Source: Faecalibacterium sp. UBA1771 | GTDB taxonomy: Bacteria; Bacillota; Clostridia; Oscillospirales; Ruminococcaceae | Direction: 5' to 3' | DNA length: 64,000 nt | Assembly (NCBI GenBank): GCA_002315315.1 | Contig: DCGT01000022.1 | Location: forward strand, 441 to 64,440 | Shown: piece by piece, positions 9,860-17,384 of the stretch | Position numbering within the stretch: the first letter of the stretch is position 1 | How the letters are laid out: each line of letters opens with the position of its first letter | Translations under genes and position numbers: made by a program | The notes under the pieces: model-generated | Databases searched by the model: none | What the model was told of the DNA's origin: nothing | The model's input: only the letters and a program-made list of their open reading frames with translations

Positions 9860-10858
9860 TCAGCAGATATCCTTCGTCGCATAGGCATTTTGAGAATATG
9901 AAGCGCGACTTCCGGAAATGAATTCGTAGTATCCCGCCGACGCAATCATGGCGGCATTGTCTCCGCAAAGCTTGGGCTCGGGCCAGTAAATTTTTATCCC
10001 ACGCTCGGCGCAAAGCTCGGAACAACGGCGCTCAAGCTCCTTATTTATCGCAACCCCTCCGCATAGCGAAGCCGGCATATTTCTCTCGGCGGCAAGCGTT
10101 GCAAGGCGCGTGGCGAGCATTTCAACAACCCTCGACTGGAACGAAGCGGCGATATCTGCAGTATTGAGCGTTTCTCCCCTCATTTTTGCCTGATTGCAAA
10201 GATTTATAACAGCGGTTTTAAGTCCCGAAAAGCTCACATCGAGCGGATTGTCTGTGTGCGGAACTGGGAGTCTGATTGCATTCTGATTGCCCTGCAGTGC
10301 AAGACGTGCGATTTCCGGTCCTCCCGGATACGGCAGACCGAGTGTTCTCGCCACCTTATCGAACGCTTCACCGGCAGCATCGTCAACCGCTCTTCCCACA
10401 ACCTCAAATTCCGTATAATCGTGGACGATAACGAGATGACTGTGACCACCCGAAGCTACAAGCGTAACAAAAGGCGGCTTTAACTCGTGGTGCGTGAGAT
10501 AGAGAGCGGCAATGTGTCCTCTCAAATGATGTACGGGGACGAGCGGACGATTGAGCGAATAACTCAAGCCTTTGGCAAAACCAAGTCCCGACAGCAGTGC
10601 TCCGATAAGCCCGGGAGCATAGGTCACGGCAACGGCGTCGATGTCGTTTTTGGATATTCTCGCTTCGGTTATTGCCTGCTCTGTCACGGCAACGATGTTT
10701 TCTATATGTCGTCTGGAAGCTATTTCAGGCACTACTCCGCCGTACATTCGATGCTCCATTGCCTGCGAATTGACCGCCGAGGACAACAGCATCCGTCCGT
10801 CCTCGACTATTGAAGCAGCAGTTTCGTCACAGGAGCTTTCTATTCCGAGTATTTTCAT
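9860..10858 (-). CDS. tsaD: tRNA N6-threonylcarbamoyladenosine transferase TsaD
   Basis: Catalytic subunit that transfers the threonylcarbamoyl group to A37 of ANN-decoding tRNAs. The 332-residue ASKHA-fold protein starts MKILGIESSCDETAASIV, has the metal-binding HxxxH (H111, H115 in VHHLRGHIAA), GGHSHL and the phosphate-binding GGVAINKELERR. It overlaps rimI by 4 bp; polA-rimI-tsaD read as one transcription unit. The partners tsaB and tsaE are not in the window. Confidence 0.96.
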   Translation of the reverse strand: MKILGIESSCDETAASIVEDGRMLLSSAVNSQAMEHRMYGGVVPEIASRRHIENIVAVTEQAITEARISKNDIDAVAVTYAPGLIGALLSGLGFAKGLSYSLNRPLVPVHHLRGHIAALYLTHHELKPPFVTLVASGGHSHLVIVHDYTEFEVVGRAVDDAAGEAFDKVARTLGLPYPGGPEIARLALQGNQNAIRLPVPHTDNPLDVSFSGLKTAVINLCNQAKMRGETLNTADIAASFQSRVVEMLATRLATLAAERNMPASLCGGVAINKELERRCSELCAERGIKIYWPEPKLCGDNAAMIASAGYYEFISGSRASYSQNAYATKDIC

Positions 10859-11319
10859 ATTTTTCCCTCGCTGATTTCAAGCTTCATCACCAGTGCATCC
10901 TCTTCGGGATTGGTGTAAAAGCGTTTTCTTTTGCCCGCTGTTTCAAATCCGAACGAGCGGTATAATCCTATTGCCGGCATATTTGACTCTCTTACCTCAA
11001 GCGTCATGCTTTCACAGCCCCGCTCGGCAGACAGCTTTGCAGCATATCCGAGCAAAAGTCTGCCGGCGCCAATACGGCGATACTCTTCGTCTACGGCAAT
11101 CTCATTTAGATGTGCGTTATCGTAGGTTATGTGAATGTCACACCAACCGATTATAACACCGTTATGGCGAACAACAAGCACTTTTGCAAAATCGTAGCCG
11201 AATTCCTCCTCTATCTGCTCTCTGCTCCAGCTGTCTGTCTGTGCAGCGGCAATTTCGACTATGCGGTCAAGGTCGGAAATGTCCGTCGTTTCTGTCGTCA
11301 TCATTTTGCATCGTACCAT
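10855..11319 (-). CDS. rimI: Ribosomal-protein-alanine N-acetyltransferase RimI
   Basis: GNAT-family acetyltransferase whose family acetylates the N-terminal alanine of ribosomal protein S18. The acetyl-CoA binding segment RRIGAGRLLLGYAAKLSAERG and the C-terminal YRSFGFETAGKRKRFYTNPEEDALVM are typical. The start is uncertain among three close methionines (11319, 11304, 11301), all overlapping or touching the polA stop. Adjacency to tsaD is a common bacterial arrangement and supports the call. Confidence 0.88.
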   Translation of the reverse strand: MVRCKMMTTETTDISDLDRIVEIAAAQTDSWSREQIEEEFGYDFAKVLVVRHNGVIIGWCDIHITYDNAHLNEIAVDEEYRRIGAGRLLLGYAAKLSAERGCESMTLEVRESNMPAIGLYRSFGFETAGKRKRFYTNPEEDALVMKLEISEGKI

Positions 11320-13841
11320 GTATTTCCTTCTCCGACGTTGACAACAAGCGGTGCTTTCAGCTCTACTACATTCTGCATCTCACGTACCAGAACCTCTTTG
11401 GCTCGAGCGGCATCGGACTCGCTTGCCTCAACAATAAGCTCATCGTGAACCTGCAGAATGAGTCTTGCGTCAAGCCCCTCAAAGGCAAGACTGTCGCTAA
11501 CGCGAATCATTGCAAGCTTGATAATATCGGCGGCAGAGCCTTGAATCGGCGTATTCATGGCAAGACGCTTACCGAGTGCCTGAATATTGCGGTTGGACGC
11601 GGACAACTCCGGCAGCATACGTCGGCGACCGTACATAGTAGTGACATAGCCGTCCTTTTTTGCTTTCTCGACCGTTTCATCGAGATATTTCTTTACATCG
11701 GAATATGTTTCCATATATCCTCCGATATAATGACTCGCCTCGGTCATGGTAACACCGACGTCCTTAGCAAGCGAAAAAGCCCCTATACCGTAGACTATTC
11801 CGAAATTAACCGCTTTTGCCCTGCGTCTGAGCTCGGGAGTAATCATATTTCTCGGCAGCTTAAATATCTCACTTGCGGTTTCAGTATGGATATCTCTGCC
11901 ATCGCGGAACGCGGAAATCATCTTTTCATCGTTGCTTATGTGAGCAAGAACTCTCAACTCTATCTGCGAATAGTCGGCATCTAAAAGAACATAACCCGGC
12001 TTCGCTGCAAAGAAGCTTCTCAGCTTACTGCCGATTTCAGTGCGAACGGGAATATTCTGCAAATTCGGATTGGTGGAGCTTATTCTGCCCGTTCTCGTCT
12101 CTGTCTGCTGAAACCGAGTGTGTATTCTTCCCTCACGGTCGGCGGCTCTCAAAAGACCCTCGACATAGGTTGAGCTGAGCTTTTGATAGGTTCTGAAAAG
12201 CAAAATATGGTCGATTACGGGATGAACTCCGCGCAAACCGTCCAATACCTCGGCATTGGTTGAATAACCGCTCTTGGTCTTTTTGCCTGACGGCAGACCG
12301 AGGTCGACAAACAGTGCGTCACCGAGCTGCTTTGGACTGTTGATGTTGAACCTTCTGCCTACAAGGTCATAGATGTGCTGTTCTTCGGTTTGTATTTCCA
12401 TACTCAGCTGCTCACCGAATCGACGTATTCCCTCGGTATCGACAAGAAAACCGTCACCCTGCATTTCTGCAAGCACTCGGCTCAAAGGAAGCTCGATATC
12501 ATTCAGCAGTACAGACATATCCGTCTGCTCGATTAATGCCTTCAGCTTATCGGCAAGACTTTTCAACATACCCGTATCGTGTGCCTGTTCACATATAAAA
12601 GAAGCCTTTGCGGAATACTCAGCGCAAAGCCGTGAGAATCCGTAATCACTTGCCGACGGATTGAGTAGATATGCCGCAAGCGAAATATCAAAAGCTATAT
12701 TTCGCGGCATTTCACCAAGCTCAATCGACAGCTCATAGAGCTGTTTGGCAGAATAGACATATTTCGTTATGCTTTCGTCCGCACCTATCCGCACAAGCTG
12801 CTGAGGAGTCAGCGAAAACACTCTTGCACCATCGGTGGCATAATATGCTTCATTTTCGTTGAGAATGTATAAATTGCCTTTATAATCGTCTTCAAGCTCA
12901 CATATTTCGACATATTCCGGTTCTCGTTCGAGGGCCTTTTCTTCCTTGACCTCAGGCATTGCCGCAGTCGCCTCATTCAGTCCGAGCTTTTTAATCATTG
13001 AAAACATCTCAAGAGATGTGAGCATAGACGAAGCCTTTGCCGAATCGCACACCGCCGGCAGACATTCATCAAGCGATAATCCGAGCGGAACCGCACGGTT
13101 GATTGTCGCAAGGGTGTAGGACATATATGCATTTTCTTTATCGTCAATCAGTTTTTTGCGTACTCCCAGCTTTATATCGGGCGAATCAATGTTTTCATAA
13201 ACACCGTCAAGCGTTCCGAACTGTCGAATAAGGGCAAGCGCGGTTTTCTCTCCGACTCCGCTTACGCCCGGAATATTGTCCGAGCTGTCACCCATCAGCG
13301 ATTTAATATCAATAAGTCTGACAGGCTCCGTCCCGTATTGCTCGGCAAACCTCTCCCTTGTCATTTCCTCCGTCTCACCTCTGCCGAAATGGGTCGTAGT
13401 CAGCAGGACGTGAGTATGCTCGGAAATAAGCTGAAGACTGTCACGGTCGCCCGTGGCAATAAAGCAGTCCCAGTCCGTATCGTCGCACATTGCAGACAGC
13501 GTACCGAGAATATCGTCCGCTTCGTATCCCGGGGCGGTTATTACAGCATATCCGAGTGCTTTTAGCAATTCTTGAAGCGTCGGAAGCTGTTCGGCAAGCT
13601 CGGCAGGCATACCCTTTCTGGTTGCCTTATAGCCGTCGTACATCTTGTGACGAAATGTCTTTTCTCTGACGTCAAATGCAACCGCAACGGCGTCGGGCTT
13701 ATACGAATCAAGGAGCCTTGTAAAGATATTCATAAATCCGAAAATCGCATTTGTAAAATGTCCGTCCTTGGTAGTCAACAGCTTAATTGCATAAAACGCT
13801 CTGTTCAGCACGCTGTTTCCGTCTATACAAAGAAGTTTCAT
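11301..13841 (-). CDS. polA: DNA polymerase I
   Basis: Repair and Okazaki-fragment polymerase, 846 residues. N-terminal 5'-3' exonuclease domain (about 1-290; starts MKLLCIDGNSVLNRAFYAIK, with MGDSSDNIPGVSGVGEKTA). The middle 3'-5' exonuclease region lacks the DxE active-site motif (it reads YILNENEAYYAT), so proofreading is probably absent, as in many Firmicute PolA proteins. The polymerase domain has motif A DADYSQIELR, motif B RRRAKAVNFGIVYGIG and motif C QVHDELIVE. A longer in-frame start at 13982 is rejected because 13841 is the conserved beginning. Confidence 0.96.
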   Translation of the reverse strand: MKLLCIDGNSVLNRAFYAIKLLTTKDGHFTNAIFGFMNIFTRLLDSYKPDAVAVAFDVREKTFRHKMYDGYKATRKGMPAELAEQLPTLQELLKALGYAVITAPGYEADDILGTLSAMCDDTDWDCFIATGDRDSLQLISEHTHVLLTTTHFGRGETEEMTRERFAEQYGTEPVRLIDIKSLMGDSSDNIPGVSGVGEKTALALIRQFGTLDGVYENIDSPDIKLGVRKKLIDDKENAYMSYTLATINRAVPLGLSLDECLPAVCDSAKASSMLTSLEMFSMIKKLGLNEATAAMPEVKEEKALEREPEYVEICELEDDYKGNLYILNENEAYYATDGARVFSLTPQQLVRIGADESITKYVYSAKQLYELSIELGEMPRNIAFDISLAAYLLNPSASDYGFSRLCAEYSAKASFICEQAHDTGMLKSLADKLKALIEQTDMSVLLNDIELPLSRVLAEMQGDGFLVDTEGIRRFGEQLSMEIQTEEQHIYDLVGRRFNINSPKQLGDALFVDLGLPSGKKTKSGYSTNAEVLDGLRGVHPVIDHILLFRTYQKLSSTYVEGLLRAADREGRIHTRFQQTETRTGRISSTNPNLQNIPVRTEIGSKLRSFFAAKPGYVLLDADYSQIELRVLAHISNDEKMISAFRDGRDIHTETASEIFKLPRNMITPELRRRAKAVNFGIVYGIGAFSLAKDVGVTMTEASHYIGGYMETYSDVKKYLDETVEKAKKDGYVTTMYGRRRMLPELSASNRNIQALGKRLAMNTPIQGSAADIIKLAMIRVSDSLAFEGLDARLILQVHDELIVEASESDAARAKEVLVREMQNVVELKAPLVVNVGEGNTWYDAK

Positions 13842-13897
13842 CGTATGTGCCTTTCTGTTGAAATAATTCATATTTTTTAAAATATTATAACACAAAA

Positions 13898-13926
13898 CTG
13901 ACGCTTTACGTAATTTGTGATATAAT
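13898..13926 (+). promoter_or_regulatory. Candidate promoter of dusB, divergent from polA
   Basis: CTGACG (13898-13903) and TATAAT (13921-13926), 17-bp spacing. On the minus strand another TATAAT (13884-13889) probably serves polA with a poor -35, so the 143-bp gap carries two divergent promoters. Confidence 0.45.
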
Positions 13927-13984
13927 CGAATAAAAATAACCGACTGACGACAATAATCGGCAGTCGAGTATCGGCAGGTCAATT

Positions 13985-14935
13985 TTGAAATTCGATTTTA
14001 TTAAACAGGATGCCTGTGCGCTCGCGCCTATGGCAGGCGTTACCGACAGCTCTTTTCGCAAGCTCTGTATGAGTCTTGGCGCTTCATACTGTATCAGCGA
14101 AATGGTCAGTGCCAAGGCTTTGACTATGGGTGACAAAAAAACGGAGCGTCTGCTCACCTTCTCTGAAGCGGAGCGACCCTTCGGAATACAGCTTTTCGGC
14201 CACGAGCCGGAAATAATCGGTCAAGCCGCCAAGATTGTTGCAGAACGTTATTCACCAGATTTTATAGACATTAATATGGGATGTCCCACTCCAAAAATCG
14301 TCTGTTCCGGTGCGGGGAGCGCGCTAATGTCAACACCGGAAACAGCGGTTAGAGCGGTTGAATGTTCGGTCTCATCGGTTAATATTCCGGTTACGGTAAA
14401 AATTCGGGCAGGCTATCACTCTCAGAACTGCGAAACACTCGCGCCGCTTCTTGAAAAATCCGGCGCAGCGGCAATCACGGTACACGGTAGACTTGCCGAT
14501 GATATGTACCGTCCTCCCGTCAGACTTGATGCCATAGCCGCGGTGAAACGCTCCGTTTCAATTCCCGTAATAGGCAACGGTGACGTTAAAAGTCTCGATG
14601 ATGCCGAAGAAATGAAGCGCGTAACCGGCTGTGACGGCGTTATGATAGGGCGTGCATCCTATGGAAACCCTTTCGTATTCTCGCGTTCGGAGCAGTACCG
14701 CAATCCCGATATGCAGACCAAAATGCAGGTCCTTATCCGTCAGGCGGAGGACGCCTGCAATGCAAAGGGCGAATATATCGCCATACACGAACTGCGCAAA
14801 CACGCCGCATGGTATATCAAGGGCTTCAGAGGAGCCGCGACATTCCGCGACCGTGCACTGCGCCTTGATTCGCTGGACGAGCTGAAAAGATTTGCCGATG
14901 AGGTGCTGGAATGCTGCAGTTCAAATGATTCTTAA
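13985..14935 (+). CDS. dusB: tRNA-dihydrouridine synthase, DusB type
   Basis: FMN-dependent enzyme reducing uridine in tRNA. TIM-barrel landmarks: LAPMAGVTDSSFRKLC at the start, the catalytic cysteine in DINMGCPTPKIVCSGAGSAL, TVHGR, and the flavin phosphate site GNGDVKSLDDAEEM with GVMIGRASYGNPF. Length 316 is normal. The start codon appears to be TTG at 13985, 5 bp after AGGT. It is followed by a strong terminator and is transcribed alone. Confidence 0.93.
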   Translation: MKFDFIKQDACALAPMAGVTDSSFRKLCMSLGASYCISEMVSAKALTMGDKKTERLLTFSEAERPFGIQLFGHEPEIIGQAAKIVAERYSPDFIDINMGCPTPKIVCSGAGSALMSTPETAVRAVECSVSSVNIPVTVKIRAGYHSQNCETLAPLLEKSGAAAITVHGRLADDMYRPPVRLDAIAAVKRSVSIPVIGNGDVKSLDDAEEMKRVTGCDGVMIGRASYGNPFVFSRSEQYRNPDMQTKMQVLIRQAEDACNAKGEYIAIHELRKHAAWYIKGFRGAATFRDRALRLDSLDELKRFADEVLECCSSNDS

Positions 14936-14944
14936 TAATTTCAG

Positions 14945-14969
14945 AGCGGGAATGATTCCCGCTTTTTTC
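14945..14969 (+). terminator. Rho-independent terminator of dusB
   Basis: Stem AGCGGGA / TCCCGCT (14945-14963) followed by a T-rich tract. It lies between the convergent dusB and nucleotidase genes, only 10 bp after the dusB stop. Confidence 0.85.
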
Positions 14970-14973
14970 TTTT

Positions 14974-15558
14974 TTATCCGAGCAGCTCGTCAAGTGTCAG
15001 GCTGTACGCGGGTATAAATTTTTCGCGGTAAAATTTCAGCTCAGGCAAATCCGTTTCATCGAGGGCTTTTTCTATTGTCCGCCTTGCGCTTACAAATTCA
15101 CTGTTGCCGCTTGACTGCTCCTCTATGCACTTTATCAGTGCCGACAGCTTATCGGCAGCTTTTACTATTTTCGACTCTCGCTCATTTAAGTCATCCGCGG
15201 TAATCGGTGCCGTCATCATACTGCGAAGCGGCTCGGGCAGTGTATCGAGCAACCGTTGTTGTGCCTCTGCCTCTAACTTTTTATACTCCGTTTTTATCAT
15301 ATCATTGCGATATTTAACGGGCGTAGGCAAATCACCGGTCATTATTTCGCAGGCATCATGATACATGGCACGGCACGCAACACGGTCGGGATTAACGTCT
15401 GCATTGAACAAGGAAACTGCTATCGTCGACAGAATATGCGCTATCTCGGCAGTCATAAGCGAATGTTCTGACAGCGATTCTCTCCTTGCATTGCGCATTA
15501 GTCCCCAACGGTCGATATAATTCATTCTTGCAAGAACAGCACCGAATCCGTATTCCAT
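14974..15558 (-). CDS. YfbR-like HD-domain 5'-deoxynucleotidase
   Basis: HD-superfamily phosphohydrolase of 194 residues, similar in length and motif order to E. coli YfbR, which removes phosphate from deoxyribonucleoside 5'-monophosphates. Visible features: RWGLMRNARRESLSEHS (metal-binding H), the HD pair in MYHDACEIMTGDLPTP, and the distant aspartate in KAADKLSALIKC. Family membership is clear; the exact nucleotide preference is inferred. It has its own promoter, with a Spo0A-box-like sequence just upstream of it. Confidence 0.85.
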   Translation of the reverse strand: MEYGFGAVLARMNYIDRWGLMRNARRESLSEHSLMTAEIAHILSTIAVSLFNADVNPDRVACRAMYHDACEIMTGDLPTPVKYRNDMIKTEYKKLEAEAQQRLLDTLPEPLRSMMTAPITADDLNERESKIVKAADKLSALIKCIEEQSSGNSEFVSARRTIEKALDETDLPELKFYREKFIPAYSLTLDELLG

Positions 15559-15586
15559 AATTCCACTCCGTTAAATTTTTTCTTAC

Positions 15587-15615
15587 ATTATATTTCAAAA
15601 CGGCAAATCAAACAA
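15587..15615 (-). promoter_or_regulatory. Candidate promoter of the YfbR-like gene
   Basis: Minus-strand TTGTTT (15610-15615) and TATAAT (15587-15592), 17-bp spacing, 28 bp before the start codon. Confidence 0.6.
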
Positions 15616-15636
15616 TAGTTTCCATATTTTATCTAT

Positions 15637-15645
15637 TTTGTCGAA
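15637..15645 (+). promoter_or_regulatory. Candidate Spo0A box
   Basis: TTTGTCGAA matches the Bacillus 0A-box consensus TTTGTCRAA at every position. It lies 21 bp upstream of the -35 of the minus-strand nucleotidase gene and about 330 bp upstream of spo0A. The core word is short, so a chance match is possible. Confidence 0.4.
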
Positions 15646-15958
15646 TTATGTCACATTGTGCGGATATCACGATGTGTTTTTTTACGTCAAATTTACAATT
15701 TTTTATTATGAAATCCGATAAACATCATAAACAACCGTCAATTAACCGTAAAAAGATGTTTATTTCTATATTATTCTCCGAATGTCAGCAAAAGCCGAGA
15801 ATTAAGCCGGATGAAAAATTATTAATTAAGAATTTTTATTATATATTATTCACAACATTATACATCAAAAATCAACGATTTGTACGAATATATCCTATTG
15901 CGGCGTAAAGTGTTGAAAGTCGTAAAATCTGCTGTTAGTATAAATATAAGGGGCAGAA
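15646..15958 (+). other. AT-rich upstream region of spo0A
   Basis: About 310 bp with no supported reading frame. TTGAAA (around 15913) followed by TAGTAT at 17 bp is a possible promoter close to the gene; a clear sigma-H promoter was not found. A good ribosome-binding sequence (GGAGG) precedes spo0A at 15963-15967. Confidence 0.3.
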
Positions 15959-15975
15959 AAACGGAGGATTGAAAA

Positions 15976-16737
15976 ATGAAGGTTATTATTGGCGACAGAG
16001 CTTCCGACTATGTAAAGCCGGCTTACGACGCTCTGTCAGAACGTGGATTTGAAGTTACATTATGCGAAAAGGACGGTATGCGCCTTGTAGACTGCATTAA
16101 CAATGTCAATCCCGATGTTGTGGTAATGGATATGTTTATGCCAAACATCGATGCATTCGGCGTACTGTCTGAATTTAACGATAATGACAACAGACCGATT
16201 TTCATTGTCGTTTCCAATTTCGACAATGACACAATGCAGCGTGATATTCTAACCAGCGGTGCATCATTCTATATGCTCAAACCGTTCCTTGCTCAGAATC
16301 TTGTCGAACGAATCGTTTCGCTCGTCAAATACAAACCGTTGGGAAGCTCTATCAAGAAATACAGCAGTACAGATTTAGAGGTTATGATAACCGGTCTGCT
16401 TCATCAAATCGGCGTACCGCCTCATGTAAAGGGCTATTCGTTTGTCAGAACCGCAATACTTATGAGCATAGAGAAGCCGTCTGTCATCAACGCTATCACC
16501 AAAGAGCTTTATCCGTCGATAGCAAAAGAGCACGGTACCACCGCATCCCGCGTCGAAAGAGCGATCCGACACGCGATTGAGGTATCGTTCACGAGAGGCG
16601 ATATTGATGTTTTAGATGACTTGTTCGGTTACACGATAAACAATGAACGCGGCAAACCTACCAACAGCGAATTCATAGCAATGATTGCAGATAAAATCAC
16701 ACTTGACCTAAAAAGTGTCGGCATCAAAATAGGATAA
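15976..16737 (+). CDS. spo0A: Sporulation master regulator Spo0A
   Basis: Response regulator that commits the cell to sporulation. Residues 1-120 form a receiver domain with the phosphorylated aspartate D52 in VVVMDMFMPN, a serine in VVSNF and the lysine in MLKPF. Residues about 145-253 form the Spo0A DNA-binding domain: GVPPHVKGYSFVRTAI, ITKELYPSIAKEHGTTASRV, RAIRHAIEVSFTRGDID, KPTNSEFIAMIADK. The usual acidic pair at the start of the receiver reads Asp-Arg here (IIGDRAS), so one acidic residue is missing. Length 253 is close to the usual 260-270. It is monocistronic with a strong terminator; no spoIVB precedes it. Confidence 0.97.
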   Translation: MKVIIGDRASDYVKPAYDALSERGFEVTLCEKDGMRLVDCINNVNPDVVVMDMFMPNIDAFGVLSEFNDNDNRPIFIVVSNFDNDTMQRDILTSGASFYMLKPFLAQNLVERIVSLVKYKPLGSSIKKYSSTDLEVMITGLLHQIGVPPHVKGYSFVRTAILMSIEKPSVINAITKELYPSIAKEHGTTASRVERAIRHAIEVSFTRGDIDVLDDLFGYTINNERGKPTNSEFIAMIADKITLDLKSVGIKIG

Positions 16738-16741
16738 TATT

Positions 16742-16786
16742 ATAAGGCGGAATTGTCATACCCATACAATTCCGCCTTATGTTTTT
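16742..16786 (+). terminator. Rho-independent terminator of spo0A
   Basis: Perfect 15-bp stem (16742-16756 with 16766-16780), 9-nt loop, then GTTTTT. It begins 5 bp after the stop codon. Confidence 0.9.
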
Positions 16787-16816
16787 CAAATTCAATAATC
16801 ACAGGATTCATAATGT

Positions 16817-16860
16817 TTAAAACAAAGAGGAAGCCGAAATCATTCGGCTTCCTCTTTGTT
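16817..16860 (-). terminator. Terminator at the end of the secretion operon
   Basis: Perfect 18-bp stem (16821-16838 with 16843-16860) and 4-nt loop, followed on the minus strand by TTAAAC. The stem includes the last codons and stop of the 176-residue gene. The T-rich flank on the other side means it can stop transcription both ways. Confidence 0.8.
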
Positions 16861-17370
16861 TTTTTTGTTTCTTTTTTCTTGTCTTTTCTCTTGTATTTTT
16901 TCTTTTACAGTCTTTTTTATCTTTTCCTTTTTCGGCAAATCCTTGCGGATATACTTAACAGGCAGACGGGATTCCATTTTTCTCAATGCTAAGAAAAGAA
17001 ACAGCTGTGAAAACAAAGTACGTGCGGTAAATACCGTCAAATCAAGTGTCTTTCCGTTGACGGTAGCCGTGTAGACCTTCATATTCGACCAGGTATTGCG
17101 GCGAAACGACGCTTGGGTATCGGGAGTCATTTCCAGCTTAAGCACACGTCCTAAGGATTTAACCAGATTTTGAGCATCTGTTTTTGGATTGGAATGTTCA
17201 GGAACAGTATATAATCGCGTCTGTTTAGAAACGCCAAACAAGGTCGCATACCCACTGCCGTTGACGGTGGAATAAAATACGTGCTGTCCGTTTGGGGCAA
17301 CTTGATTTACGCCGTTTTCGGTTATAATCCTTCCCATCAACGCTCTTCTTATTTCTTTTGTTCTGTCCAT
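16840..17370 (-). CDS. Unknown protein with basic C-terminal tail, last gene of the secretion operon
   Basis: No family recognised. 176 residues, no signal peptide and no clear membrane helix. The first 120 residues look like a small folded domain (FYSTVNGSGYATLFGVSKQ, VYTATVNGKTLDLTVFTA). Residues 145-176 are almost entirely lysine, arginine and glutamate, a probable disordered or nucleic-acid or protein-binding tail. It begins 14 bp after the virB4-like stop codon with GGAG as ribosome-binding sequence, so it is co-transcribed and may assist the ATPase. Confidence 0.75.
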   Translation of the reverse strand: MDRTKEIRRALMGRIITENGVNQVAPNGQHVFYSTVNGSGYATLFGVSKQTRLYTVPEHSNPKTDAQNLVKSLGRVLKLEMTPDTQASFRRNTWSNMKVYTATVNGKTLDLTVFTARTLFSQLFLFLALRKMESRLPVKYIRKDLPKKEKIKKTVKEKIQEKRQEKRNKKNKEEAE

Positions 17371-17384
17371 TTATACTCCGTAAA

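Noticed and set aside
13842..13982. Longer polA start giving 47 extra residues
   Set aside because: The extension has no family similarity, covers the polA-dusB promoter region, and the conserved PolA beginning MKLLCIDGN is at 13841.
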